Shown here piece by piece: positions 23,278-31,311 of a stretch of DNA of 64,000 nt. This DNA is from Curtobacterium salicis. Lineage in GTDB: Bacteria; Actinomycetota; Actinomycetes; Actinomycetales; Microbacteriaceae. The first letter of the stretch is position 1; each line of letters begins with the position of its first letter. The stretch is from positions 310,001 through 374,000 of the forward strand of contig NZ_JAAOYO010000004.1 of the NCBI RefSeq assembly GCF_011759505.1, written 5' to 3'. The position numbers and the translations under genes are program-made. The notes under the pieces were generated by a model. It searched no databases. It was not told where the DNA came from and was given only the letters and a program-made list of their open reading frames with translations.

Positions 23278-24570
23278 TCAGCCGGTGACTAACTGCTGAG
23301 CCACGCGCTCCATCGCTTCTTGCATCGTCGACTGCGCCGCACCTGAGCGGTAGCGCCGAGTCATAGCCACGGAGGAGTGGCCGATGAGTTCCATCGCGAC
23401 GACCTCCGGCACACCGGCCGCATAGAGGAGATCGACCGCAAGGTGACGTGCATCGTGTAGTCGCACCTGCTCGACGCCAGCGCAATCGAGAAGGGCGTGC
23501 CAGGCCTTGTTGTCTTTTGAGGGGTCGACAGGCTTGCCCGTGAGGTCTTGGGTTGCCCCTCTGCGAACAGCGGCGTCGGTCCACAAGAGGCCGTGGGGAT
23601 TCGGCTCTTGGCGTGCAGCTTCGATGCGCAGTTCGACAAGAGAGCGGAGCTCGCCTACGAGTGGAACTCGGCGGTGGCCAGCTGCTGACTTCGGCCGCGT
23701 GAGCCAGAAGCCACCGGTCAGGTGGCGGCACTCGTAGTCGGCGGGGGCTACGAGCTTGCGGTCGGGGCAGTCGGTCCCGCGCGCACTTCCGCACGCACCA
23801 GCGCAGCCATGCGACCAGGTGAGGCGTTGTAGTTGCCACGACAGGTCAAGCACATCGGACACGCGGTCGAGCTCGACCCCGAGAAGTTCGCCCTGTCGCG
23901 CGCCTGTGAAGATCGCGGCGGCCCAACGGGACTCGAGGCGGTCACCCTTGCACGCGTTCAGCACTGCTCGGGCGTCGCTAGGCGAAAGCACTTGGAGCTT
24001 GGGTTTGTTCTTGCGAGGGGCTTTGGTGAGGGCAGCGACATCCCGGTAGGTGTACCCATCACGATGTGCTTGCTTCAACGCGATCGCTAGGACGCGGTGG
24101 CCTTGCAGCACGGTCGACTCGCCGAGGCCTGCCTCGCGCATGTACTGATGGAACGCACGAACGTGCGGCGGTTGCACGTCGGTCAGCTTCATCGACCCAA
24201 TCGAGGGATCAACGTAACGGAGGACGAAGTTGCGGTAGCTCTCGGCAGTGCGAGGTCGGACGTCTCGGTCGACAATTTCGTGGAGCCAGTACCGCAGCCA
24301 CGCAGACAGGCTGCCGCTTGGGAGCAGGGGCGGGGGCTCGGGTAGATCGCGTGGGATCGGCGGCGGGGGAGTGAGTTCGGCGCGCTGCAATCGGAGGATT
24401 GCGAGCTTGCGGACCGCAGTGTCGTAGTCGTGGGACCGTTCGACCCGACGGTGCCGACGCCCGTCGTCGCTTGGGAACCCGAGCGCTACCTGCCAATACT
24501 GGAGCGGCTTGCTCTCATCGGCGGGCACCCTGCAGATGGACCCGGTGCCCCTGGTGCGTCGCATGACCAC
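23278..24570 (-). CDS. Tyrosine recombinase / integrase (first copy)
   Basis: A 430-residue integrase. It has an N-terminal arm-binding part, a core-binding SAM-like domain (SLSAWLRYWLHEIVDRDVRP), and a catalytic domain with Arg in TGARQGELLG, the HxxR box LHDARH, a second His in ELIGHSSV, and the nucleophile Tyr in TRRYRSG. A Cys-rich insertion (SHGCAGACGSARGTDC) is typical of actinobacterial phage integrases. It ends 40 bases from the repressor stop, convergent with it. It is clearly different from the second integrase at 26801. Confidence 0.9.
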   Translation of the reverse strand: MVMRRTRGTGSICRVPADESKPLQYWQVALGFPSDDGRRHRRVERSHDYDTAVRKLAILRLQRAELTPPPPIPRDLPEPPPLLPSGSLSAWLRYWLHEIVDRDVRPRTAESYRNFVLRYVDPSIGSMKLTDVQPPHVRAFHQYMREAGLGESTVLQGHRVLAIALKQAHRDGYTYRDVAALTKAPRKNKPKLQVLSPSDARAVLNACKGDRLESRWAAAIFTGARQGELLGVELDRVSDVLDLSWQLQRLTWSHGCAGACGSARGTDCPDRKLVAPADYECRHLTGGFWLTRPKSAAGHRRVPLVGELRSLVELRIEAARQEPNPHGLLWTDAAVRRGATQDLTGKPVDPSKDNKAWHALLDCAGVEQVRLHDARHLAVDLLYAAGVPEVVAMELIGHSSVAMTRRYRSGAAQSTMQEAMERVAQQLVTG

Positions 24571-24691
24571 CAGTCAACGCTTCTACGCCCTTGCTTGCCA
24601 GAGCTTCCGCGGTGACGCGGTGGGCGTAGTCGCCCTCCGGGTAGCGGTCACGGGGCGCACTTTCGGCGAGACAGCGGGGCACTTCTATCGG

Positions 24692-25021
24692 TCATGCCCA
24701 TCGCCAGCGCGTGCACTGATCGACGAGATCGTTCGGGTCGATCCAACGCGACGAGTCCGCCGGCGCGTAGAACGTGTGCACACTGCTCGGGTTGTCAGCG
24801 CTCAAGCGCCACTTCGCCTGCTCGCCGTCCGCGTACTCGAAGATGTACTCCTGCTCCAGCTGGAACGGCAGATCGTCGTAGTCATCGAGCTTGTGCCACT
24901 CGCCAGCATCTGCCCGAGTATCGCCAAGGGCGAGCAGGGCGTAGGCGATCGCCGCGAGTCCTGGTTGATTCGTCTCGGCAGCCTGAGCGAATCGGGCGGC
25001 CCGTGACTTGTAGTCGGACAT
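24692..25021 (-). CDS. Hypothetical prophage protein
   Basis: A 109-residue acidic protein starting at MSDYKSRAARFAQAAETNQP. The N-terminal half is an Ala-rich helix pair (GLAAIAYALLALGDTRADAG). The C-terminal half contains FQLEQEYIFEYADGEQAKWR and ends in a Trp-rich tail (CTRWRWA). It lies between the integrase and the TAC module, separated from the latter by a terminator. The family is not recognised. Confidence 0.6.
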   Translation of the reverse strand: MSDYKSRAARFAQAAETNQPGLAAIAYALLALGDTRADAGEWHKLDDYDDLPFQLEQEYIFEYADGEQAKWRLSADNPSSVHTFYAPADSSRWIDPNDLVDQCTRWRWA

Positions 25022-25112
25022 GCCTTGAGGTCTAGCACGCTGAGCCCTTGTGGGGGAGACGCTTGTGCAACCGCTCCCAATCTGCAACGTGTGACGTCCT
25101 GGGGGCATGAAA

Positions 25113-25139
25113 AAGCCCCGCCGGCATCCGGCGGGGCTT
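25113..25139 (-). terminator. Rho-independent terminator of the TAC operon
   Basis: A perfect 12-bp stem (AAGCCCCGCCGG/CCGGCGGGGCTT) with a 3-base loop is followed on the minus strand by TTTTTC. It lies 31 bases after the chaperone gene stop. A second small hairpin (CAACGGT/ACCGTTG, 25149-25166) lies between. Confidence 0.88.
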
Positions 25140-25169
25140 CGAGTATTGCAACGGTTCGGACCGTTGGCC

Positions 25170-25640
25170 CTAGCTGCCTGCGATCGTCTCCTTGGGGTCG
25201 GCCTCAATGCGCGTGGTGATGACCGCATTTGCGCGTTCTTCTACTTCCTCCAGCGTAAGAGGAAGCCGCAATAGAGGAATGCCCATGCGCATTGTAGCTT
25301 CCATGATTCGCTCCCTGTGGCGAGCGAAAGTGTGCTCCATCGCGAATCGCCCAAGTTCGTCCGACAATTCATCCGGCAGGGGGTCGGGCGCGTCCAATTC
25401 CATGGTGACGACGTACTCGCTGAGGACGTTGCAGTAAGCATCGTCCTCATCGTCACCTTCGCCCCGAACCGAAACTTCGGCCTTCGTGCCCACGACCGCA
25501 ATTCCCTCCTGGGTACGGTCCACTTCTGAGATAGCCAGGTTCACACGTGCGACAGGCCGCTTGCTTGAGATAGCAGGGCCGCGCGCAGCGCTGTATTCGG
25601 TCATGAACAAATCCACAAGCTTGAATTGGTGTTCAGCCAA
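25170..25640 (-). CDS. SecB-like chaperone of a TAC module
   Basis: A 156-residue protein. The TTG start at 25640 is preferred because GGAAGG lies 9 bases upstream and it overlaps the antitoxin stop by 8 bases; ATG 25604 lacks a ribosome site. The sequence fits a SecB-type fold: beta-rich N-terminal part (HQFKLVDLF, RVNLAISEVD), acidic middle, then helices DELGRFAMEHTFARHRERI and MRMGIPLLRLPLTLEE, resembling the SecB C-terminus ending in GxPPLxLP. In TAC systems this chaperone protects the antitoxin. The similarity is by eye. Confidence 0.55.
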   Translation of the reverse strand: MAEHQFKLVDLFMTEYSAARGPAISSKRPVARVNLAISEVDRTQEGIAVVGTKAEVSVRGEGDDEDDAYCNVLSEYVVTMELDAPDPLPDELSDELGRFAMEHTFARHRERIMEATMRMGIPLLRLPLTLEEVEERANAVITTRIEADPKETIAGS

Positions 25641-26211
25641 GGATCTCGGCCTTCCGACTCGACGTACCAACGTGCTTCCCCTTAGCGGCTTCGCCGAGGC
25701 GGTATGTATTGATGAAGCGGCTGGCTCGGGGCTCGCCGCTGTGGCGCATCCCTTCGAGGCTCCACGAGGTCCCGGTGTAGCGAGGAGGTTCTATTGCTTC
25801 GACCTCGAAGTCCGTAACCCTGCGGTCCCATTCGATGGTGCTGACGCCGTGCGACGAGGCACCTATTTGCTCGAAGTGATCGATCGCAAGGATGCCAGGA
25901 GGGGAGGGCAGGGTTGTAGCAGAAGCAGCAGTCAGCGAGATCCGTGCAGATCGGCCGAGGACGCTTAAGTAGCGAATGAAGGACTCAAACCGAAGTGGGT
26001 CGTCTCCTTCTAGCACCCTCACGACGCGGTCTACAGGCACGCCCAAAGCCTCCGCAACGGCAGAGTGGTTGATGTTGTCGAGCCCATCAACTGCTTCCTG
26101 CAGGAGCTCTTCGATTCGCAATTGAGCCTCGGCGACCGCAAGCTCCGCACGCCCTCGTGGGTCAGCTTCGATCTGTTCGACGAATGTCAGGTCGTCATGC
26201 TGCTCTGTCAT
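25633..26211 (-). CDS. HigA-like antitoxin with C-terminal extension
   Basis: A 192-residue protein preceded by AGGAGGAGG. Residues about 30-85 contain a HTH of XRE character (DNINHSAVAEALGVPVDRVV, RFESFIRYLSVLGRSA). After it come a linker, a beta-rich stretch (STIEWDRRVTDFEVEAIEPP) and an extra basic C-terminal tail (FINTYRLGEAAKGKHVGTSS). In TAC systems such a tail (chaperone addiction region) makes the antitoxin depend on the SecB-like partner. It overlaps the toxin by 17 bases and the chaperone by 8. Confidence 0.6.
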   Translation of the reverse strand: MTEQHDDLTFVEQIEADPRGRAELAVAEAQLRIEELLQEAVDGLDNINHSAVAEALGVPVDRVVRVLEGDDPLRFESFIRYLSVLGRSARISLTAASATTLPSPPGILAIDHFEQIGASSHGVSTIEWDRRVTDFEVEAIEPPRYTGTSWSLEGMRHSGEPRASRFINTYRLGEAAKGKHVGTSSRKAEILG

Positions 26212-26743
26212 AGCTGAGGTCCTCCTCCTTGACTACTATGGAGACCTGGATGTCTTGCGGGTCCGTGCGTTCGCCGGTTTTGCCGAAGCAGTGCCCTAGG
26301 CGTAGCTGCTGCTCAAAATCGGGGAACTTCCACATCGGGTCGTCTGGGCCTCGGTGTGCATTCTCGATATCGTCGATCTTCGAGCGAGTAACGCAAGAAC
26401 CCGAGCCGTCAGTGTCCCAAAATGTGACACGCTTGCTTGCCCGTTTGAACTCCCAGACGCCTTCTTCGAGGACGTTCACCTGTGCGGCTCGACGCGGTTT
26501 CCCGTCATCGGCGAAGTTTCGAATGATCTGGACGAGCATGGCTCGGTCGCCGGGTTGCGCCTCGTCCGGCCAGCCAGCCGAAGCTGCATGGTCCGGGTCG
26601 TCACGCCAGTCGCCCCTCCGCAGATCAGCGAGGAACTCCTCAGCGGGTTTTGTTCCGTCCGCCCGGACGCCGTAGAACACACGGTGCACCCTGCCCAACA
26701 CGAACGGGCTGCGGGCTACCACGCGCGTCCCCACCACACACAC
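26195..26743 (-). CDS. HigB/RelE-like toxin
   Basis: A 182-residue protein starting at one of several clustered GTG codons (26743 chosen). It shows a RelE/Gp49-like pattern: HRVFYGVRADGTKPAEEFLA, a helix ALVQ-type segment (RAMLVQIIRNFADDG), then strands VNVLEEGVWEFKRASKRVTF. RelE-like toxins cut mRNA on the ribosome. The toxin-first order followed by HTH antitoxin and SecB-like gene is that of TAC loci. The C-terminal 50 residues are an unfamiliar extension. Confidence 0.55.
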   Translation of the reverse strand: MCVVGTRVVARSPFVLGRVHRVFYGVRADGTKPAEEFLADLRRGDWRDDPDHAASAGWPDEAQPGDRAMLVQIIRNFADDGKPRRAAQVNVLEEGVWEFKRASKRVTFWDTDGSGSCVTRSKIDDIENAHRGPDDPMWKFPDFEQQLRLGHCFGKTGERTDPQDIQVSIVVKEEDLSYDRAA

Positions 26744-26751
26744 ATACGTTG

Positions 26752-26781
26752 AGTATGCACGACGTCGTCTGGGAGAGCCAA
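26752..26781 (-). promoter_or_regulatory. Promoter of the TAC operon
   Basis: On the minus strand TTGGCT (26781-26776) and CATACT (26757-26752) are separated by 18 bases, and the first GTG of the toxin is 8 bases beyond the -10. This suggests a nearly leaderless transcript. No ribosome site is visible for the toxin. Confidence 0.45.
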
Positions 26782-26800
26782 CGCTGGGTGCGTCCTCGAA

Positions 26801-28096
26801 TCAGGTCACAGTAGGTGCCTCGTCCCGGTCAAGGGAGAAATGAGAACCAAGCTTCGTCATCGCGTCGCGAGCCGCGGTCGAGGAGACGTGCTGGTATCGA
26901 CGGGTGACGGCCTCGGACTGGTGGCCCACGATCTCGCCGATGATCTTCGCGTCGACGCCGAGTTCCATGAGGACGGTCGCGGTCGTGTGACGTGCCCAGT
27001 GGGTCGTCGGCACCGGCGACCCGGGCGCGAGGTGCTCTTCGGCGATCACCCCGGCCTCGAACAGAAGGTCCCGCCAGGTCTGCTCGTCCTCGCCCCACAG
27101 GTACGGCTCGCCGTTCGGCTTCCGCCAGACGAGACCGTAGGGGTTGGGGCGACCGGCTGTGCTGACCAGGTACCGGCGGAGGGCTTCGGCGAGCGCCGGC
27201 ATGAGCGGCACGTAGCGCGGCTTCCCGGACTTTGGTCGGATCAGGCAGAGGCGGCCGTTGAGCTGCTCGTACTCGAATCCGTCTGGGATGCGGAGGCGGC
27301 GAGCGCTGCAGGAGCCGGCGCGGTTCTTCCCGCACTTCCACCCGCCGTCGGTGTCCTCCCCGCAGCCGTGCTCGAAGGGCACCTCGGACAGCGCCCACTC
27401 GACGCCGAGCGTGGGTGTCTCGGAGTCGAGGTCCAGTGAGGCGAGCCGCGCGCCGAGGCGCTCGCCCTGGCGGAGGCCGCCGAGCAGGGCAACCCACCAC
27501 CGCGTGCCGTCGTCGTGCTCGGCAGCGACCTGCAGCACGCTCAGCGCCGCCTCGGTGCTCAGCGCGCCACGGTTTGATGCGGCCTGTGCGGGCGCGTCGA
27601 CGTCCTCGCAGACGTTCCGCGCCGCGATCCCCTCGACCCGGGCGGACTCGAGCATGAGGGACAGCACCTGGAACGCCTTCCGCGACGTCGATGAGGACCG
27701 TCCGGCGTCGGCCACGGCCTTCGTCATGATCCGGACGTCAGAGGGCTTGAGGAACGCGACTTTCTTCGCGCCGATGGTGGGGACGATCCAGTTCCGCGTC
27801 ACGGACTCGTAGGACAGCAGCGTGTTCGGCTTGAGGTTCGGCTTGCCGACAGTCTCGAGCCAGTGCGTCGCCCACTGCTCCACGACGGTCTTCGTGTCGA
27901 GAGCGGTGCCGTGCTGCTTGATCTGATCCTTGATCGCGTCGAGCTTGCGGCGAGCGCCCTCCTTCGTCTTCGACGTGACAACCCGTTGCCGACGGCGGCC
28001 GTCTGGGTGGAAGCCGTCGTCGATTACTGCCCGCCAGAGCTTGCCCCCACGGATCGCGTAGAGCGCCCCGTCCCCCGAATCCCGCTTCCTCGGCAC
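26801..28096 (-). CDS. int: Tyrosine integrase adjacent to the attachment site (second copy)
   Basis: A 431-residue integrase. The GTG start at 28096 is chosen because AGGAGG lies 5 bases upstream; an in-frame ATG 6 codons earlier precedes that site. It has an AP2-like N-terminal arm-binding domain (ALYAIRGGKLWRAVIDDGFH), a core-binding domain, and a catalytic domain with Arg209 in GGLRQGERLG, THWARH, a His in IVGHQSEA, and Tyr in TRRYQHV. A Cys-rich insertion (EHGCGEDTDGGWKCG) is present. Its position beside the tRNA-Thr half makes it the best candidate for the present integration. Confidence 0.92.
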   Translation of the reverse strand: MPRKRDSGDGALYAIRGGKLWRAVIDDGFHPDGRRRQRVVTSKTKEGARRKLDAIKDQIKQHGTALDTKTVVEQWATHWLETVGKPNLKPNTLLSYESVTRNWIVPTIGAKKVAFLKPSDVRIMTKAVADAGRSSSTSRKAFQVLSLMLESARVEGIAARNVCEDVDAPAQAASNRGALSTEAALSVLQVAAEHDDGTRWWVALLGGLRQGERLGARLASLDLDSETPTLGVEWALSEVPFEHGCGEDTDGGWKCGKNRAGSCSARRLRIPDGFEYEQLNGRLCLIRPKSGKPRYVPLMPALAEALRRYLVSTAGRPNPYGLVWRKPNGEPYLWGEDEQTWRDLLFEAGVIAEEHLAPGSPVPTTHWARHTTATVLMELGVDAKIIGEIVGHQSEAVTRRYQHVSSTAARDAMTKLGSHFSLDRDEAPTVT

Positions 28097-28131
28097 TGCA
28101 TCCTCCTGGTACACACATCAGTACACACACT

Positions 28132-28157
28132 CAACCGCAACCATATGTTTGCGGTTG
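28132..28157. repeat. Inverted repeat near attachment site (possible integrase/Xis site)
   Basis: A perfect 9-bp inverted repeat, CAACCGCAA/TTGCGGTTG, with an 8-base centre. Just to its left, TACACACATCAG and TACACACACTCA (about 28109-28132) form a short direct repeat. Both lie between the integrase start and the tRNA remnant, where arm-type binding sites are expected. Confidence 0.4.
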
Positions 28158-28245
28158 GCGCGTCCGATGGTAGCCCGATCCCCGTCTTTCCGGGGAAGTA
28201 GGGCGCTCCCACGGCGCGCGCCGCAGAGCCCAGTCTACTGCTCCT

Positions 28246-28292
28246 ATTCACTCGTAATGAATAGGTCGTCGGTTCGATTCCGACAGGCGGCT
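28246..28292 (+). repeat. attachment-site duplicate: 3' half of tRNA-Thr(CGU)
   Basis: The sequence shows an anticodon stem ATTCA/TGAAT with loop CTCGTAA (anticodon CGU), a T-arm GTCGG-TTCGATT-CCGAC, and the 3' acceptor strand AGGCGGC plus discriminator. No D-arm or 5' acceptor strand (GCCGCCT would be needed) precedes it. It is therefore a truncated tRNA left by integration; the restored full tRNA-Thr should be at the other prophage end, left of the window. Confidence 0.8.
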
Positions 28293-28296
28293 CCGA

Positions 28297-28328
28297 AACC
28301 CCCTCGTTCCTGTCGGAACGAGGGGGTT
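28297..28328 (+). terminator. Terminator of the original tRNA-Thr
   Basis: A perfect 14-bp stem (28297-28310 and 28315-28328) with a TGTC loop, directly after the tRNA half. It is chromosomal DNA, the first base pairs beyond the prophage. The next 65 bases to 28395 hold nothing recognisable. Confidence 0.85.
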
Positions 28329-28395
28329 CTGCGTTCGGTGACACGACGGACGAGCAACCGGGCGCGGACCACGCCGGCTCCGCCCGGGAGGCCCC

Positions 28396-30063
28396 TCACC
28401 GGCACTCGTGGACACGCGCCTCCCATGGACGCAGCACTCCGGCGACCGGCGCCTCGCCGAGGTTCCCCAGCACGAACGCCCCGACGCGTTTCCCGACCGT
28501 GTCCGGCAGCTCGAGGTCCGACGACGACAGGTTCGCGACGACGACGAGCGGTGACTCGTCCGCGTCGGCCGACTCCCGCGTGAACGCCCAGAGTGTCGGG
28601 TGCTCGGCCTCCAGGAGCGTGAACGTCCCGAGCCGCACGGTGCGGGAGCGGTGTCGCAGCTCGATGAGCCGCCGGTGGTGCTCGTACACCGACCGGTCGC
28701 CCGCGGCCCGGTCGCCCGCGACCGTGATCCGTGGCCAGCCCTGCCCCATCCCGATCCAGGGTCCGGCGGTGGAGAACCCGCCGGCGGGTCCGCTGTCGTC
28801 CCAGGGGATCGGCGTCCGGGCGTTGTCGCGGCTGCGGAAGGCGAGGGCCTCGAGCGCCTCGGACTCGGACATGCCGCGGCCGACGGCACCGCGGAACCAG
28901 TTCAGGGACTCGATGTCCCGGTACTCGTCGATGCTGGTGAAGCCGGCGTTGACCATGCCGATCTCGTCGCCCTGGTACACGTACGGGGTACCGCGGTGCA
29001 GGTGCAGCACGGTGGCGAGGAGCGTGGCGGACTCGTACCGGAAGGCGAAGGGGTCCCACGCCCCGGCCCCGAACCGGGACACCGGCCGCGGCTGGTCGTG
29101 GTTCGACAGGTACAGCGAGTTCCACCCGCGGTCCTCGAGCCCGGTCTGCCACCGTGCCAGTGAGTGCTTGAGCGTCGGCAGGTCGGTCGCGCTGCGGGTG
29201 AACTTGGACGACGGGGCGTGGTCGAGTCCGACGTGCTCGAACTGGAACACCATGTCGAGTTCGTGTCGTTCCGGGTCGGTGAAGAGCTGCGCGTCCTCGA
29301 CGGTGACGCCGGGCATCTCGCCGACGGTGAGCAGGGCCTCCCGGCCGGCGAACACACGCTCGTGCATCTCCTGCAGGTGGTCGTGGATGCGCGGTTGCAT
29401 GACGTACGCGTCGCTGTCGCCGGAGAGGGCGTCGCCGTCCTTGGCGATGTGGTTGATGACGTCCATCCGGAAGCCGTCGACACCGCGGTCCAGCCAGCGG
29501 TTCATCATGTCGTACACCGCGGCGCGGAGGTCCGGGTTGTCCCAGTTCAGGTCCGGCTGCTGGGGCGTGAACATGTGCAGGTAGTACTGACCGGTGCCGG
29601 GGTGCCAGGACCAGGCCGGCCCACCGAACGCTGCGCGCCACCCGTTCGGTTCGTGGCCGTCGACCGGTTCGCGCCAGATGTACCAGTCGTGCTTGGGGCA
29701 GGTGCGGGACTGCAGCGCGGCGCGGAACCAGGGGTGCTGGTCGCTGGAGTGGTTGACGACCAGGTCCATGACGAGCTTCATGCCGCGCTGGTGCACCTCG
29801 ACCAGCAGGGCGTCGAACTCGTCGATCGTGCCGAACAGCGGGTCGATGTCCTCGTAGTCGGCGATGTCGTAACCGTTGTCGGCCTGGGGCGACCGGTACA
29901 CCGGCGACAGCCAGACGACGTCGACGCCGAGGTCGGCGATGTGGTCGAGGTGCTGCCGGAGGCCCGCGAGGTCACCGATGCCGTCCCCGTTCCCGTCGGC
30001 GAAGCTGCGCTGGTACACCTGGTAGACGACGGCTCCCGTCCACCACGGTTCCGGTCCGGTCAC
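28396..30063 (-). CDS. GH13 alpha-glucosidase (oligo-1,6-glucosidase type)
   Basis: A 555-residue cytoplasmic glycoside hydrolase. The start at GTG 30063 is chosen for the GAGGAGG 7 bases upstream and because WWTGAVVYQVYQRSFADGNG is the usual GH13 beginning; the longer frame is a shadow. The catalytic set is visible: GFRMDVINHIA (nucleophile Asp), LTVGEMPGV (acid/base Glu) and LSNHDQPR (transition-state Asp), with DLVVNHSSDQH as conserved region I. It releases glucose from maltodextrins, isomaltose, sucrose or trehalose-type substrates; which one is not clear. It is the first chromosomal gene after the prophage. Confidence 0.88.
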   Translation of the reverse strand: MTGPEPWWTGAVVYQVYQRSFADGNGDGIGDLAGLRQHLDHIADLGVDVVWLSPVYRSPQADNGYDIADYEDIDPLFGTIDEFDALLVEVHQRGMKLVMDLVVNHSSDQHPWFRAALQSRTCPKHDWYIWREPVDGHEPNGWRAAFGGPAWSWHPGTGQYYLHMFTPQQPDLNWDNPDLRAAVYDMMNRWLDRGVDGFRMDVINHIAKDGDALSGDSDAYVMQPRIHDHLQEMHERVFAGREALLTVGEMPGVTVEDAQLFTDPERHELDMVFQFEHVGLDHAPSSKFTRSATDLPTLKHSLARWQTGLEDRGWNSLYLSNHDQPRPVSRFGAGAWDPFAFRYESATLLATVLHLHRGTPYVYQGDEIGMVNAGFTSIDEYRDIESLNWFRGAVGRGMSESEALEALAFRSRDNARTPIPWDDSGPAGGFSTAGPWIGMGQGWPRITVAGDRAAGDRSVYEHHRRLIELRHRSRTVRLGTFTLLEAEHPTLWAFTRESADADESPLVVVANLSSSDLELPDTVGKRVGAFVLGNLGEAPVAGVLRPWEARVHECR

Positions 30064-30121
30064 GGCGCCTCCTCGCGTCGGGTGCGCGCCCCCGGCGCGC
30101 ATGCCCAGCAGTGTCGGGACG

Positions 30122-30154
30122 GGAGGCTCGACATCCGTCGCGTGTCGAGCCTCC
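30122..30154. repeat. Intergenic palindrome, GGACGGGAGGC family (member a)
   Basis: A perfect 12-bp inverted repeat (30122-30133 and 30143-30154, 9-base loop); the outer arms continue as GGACGG/CGGTCC with one mismatch. It lies in the 230-base divergent gap between two genes, not at a gene end. It shares its outer arm with the elements at 36950, 42904 and 49371. Another 9-bp inverted repeat, CTGTGGACG/CGTCCACAG, stands at 30218-30243. Confidence 0.7.
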
Positions 30155-30293
30155 GGTCCGCCGACTGGTGACCCGCACGGTACGCCTCCTGCCCTGGCGA
30201 CCGGTGCACGGGACGAGCTGTGGACGGACGGGATCGTCCACAGGGGCCCGATCCGGTCGCGTCCCGGACGGACGCGGCTGGTAGACACGGGGC

Positions 30294-31271
30294 ATGGCCA
30301 TCCGATGGGGAGTACTCGGGACCGGCGGCATCGCCCGGTCCTTCGTCCGCGACTGCAGTGCCGCGGGGGTGGTGTTCAGCGCCGTCGGCTCGCGGACGGA
30401 CGAGTCCGCGCGGGCCTTCGCCGACGAACACGACATCCCTCGTGCACACGGGGACTACGCGGCCCTGGTGGCCGATGACGGGGTGGACGCGGTGTACGTC
30501 GCGACCCCGCACTCCCGTCACGCCGAGGACGCCCTGCTCGCGATCGCGGCGGGCAAGCACGTCCTGGTCGAGAAGGCCTTCACGATCACGGCAGCCGAGG
30601 CGCGCCGCGTCCGTGATGCTGCGCGCGACCGCGGTGTCCTCGTGATGGAGGCGATGTGGACCCGCTTCCTGCCGCAGACCGCGATGATCCGACGCGTCCT
30701 CGCCGAGGGCCGCATCGGCACGCCTCGGCTGGTCCAGGCGACGCACCACCAGGCGCTGCCGACCGACCCCCGCCACCGTCTCAACGACCCGGCCCTCGGC
30801 GGTGGTGCGTTGCTCGACCTCGGTGTGTACCCGGTGTCCTTCGCGGTGGACGTCCTCGGCGTCCCGACCGCGATCGCGGCCTCCGGCACCCTGAGCGACC
30901 AGGGCGTCGACACGCAGATGGGGATCGTGTTGACGCACCCGGGTGGTGCGCAGTCGACCGTGCACTTCGCCCTCGACCTCCGCAGCCCGAACAGCGCGTC
31001 CATCATCGGCACCGAGGGCCGCATCGACCTCGATCCGACGTGGTGCACGCCGACGACCTGGCGCATCCGAGCCGCCGACGGCACCGTGGTGGAGGAGTTC
31101 GACGGGCGAGAGGAACTCGCCGGCTACAACCACGAGGCACGGGGGTTCGAGGCGGCGATCTCCGCCGGCGTCCCCGCGGACAGCACGACGCACATCGACC
31201 ACACCGTCGCCGTCATGGACGTGATGGACGAGGCCCGACGGCAGGTCGGCGTCCGGTACGCGGCCGACTGA
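30294..31271 (+). CDS. Gfo/Idh/MocA family oxidoreductase
   Basis: A 325-residue NAD(P)-dependent sugar or inositol dehydrogenase-like enzyme. The N-terminal Rossmann fold starts WGVLGTGGIARSFVRDC, and the family's EKP motif appears as EKAFTI near residue 94. The C-terminal domain has LGGGALLDLGVYPVSFAVDV. TAGACA stands 6 bases before the ATG and there is no ribosome site, so the mRNA may be leaderless. The substrate is unknown. It is divergent from the alpha-glucosidase. Confidence 0.85.
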   Translation: MAIRWGVLGTGGIARSFVRDCSAAGVVFSAVGSRTDESARAFADEHDIPRAHGDYAALVADDGVDAVYVATPHSRHAEDALLAIAAGKHVLVEKAFTITAAEARRVRDAARDRGVLVMEAMWTRFLPQTAMIRRVLAEGRIGTPRLVQATHHQALPTDPRHRLNDPALGGGALLDLGVYPVSFAVDVLGVPTAIAASGTLSDQGVDTQMGIVLTHPGGAQSTVHFALDLRSPNSASIIGTEGRIDLDPTWCTPTTWRIRAADGTVVEEFDGREELAGYNHEARGFEAAISAGVPADSTTHIDHTVAVMDVMDEARRQVGVRYAAD

Positions 31272-31311
31272 GGTCTGGAGGCTCGGACCCGCGTCTCGTA
31301 GGATCGCCTGG

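Larger units (their letters stand above)
1..28292. mobile_element. Integrated temperate siphovirus-type prophage (right part)
   Basis: A continuous phage gene set runs from tail genes at the left edge through head, packaging, replication, immunity and integration genes. It ends in a duplicated 3' half of a tRNA-Thr at 28246-28292, next to a tyrosine integrase. The left end lies outside the window, so lysis genes, tail fibres and the intact tRNA are not seen. Module order (terminase, portal, MuF, scaffold, coat, connectors, tube, chaperones, tape measure, Dit) is that of Gram-positive siphoviruses. Every structural gene is intact, so the element may still be functional. Confidence 0.95.

Noticed and set aside
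28201..28292. A complete tRNA gene at the prophage end
   Set aside because: The 5' acceptor strand and a normal D-arm are absent; only the 3' half is present.
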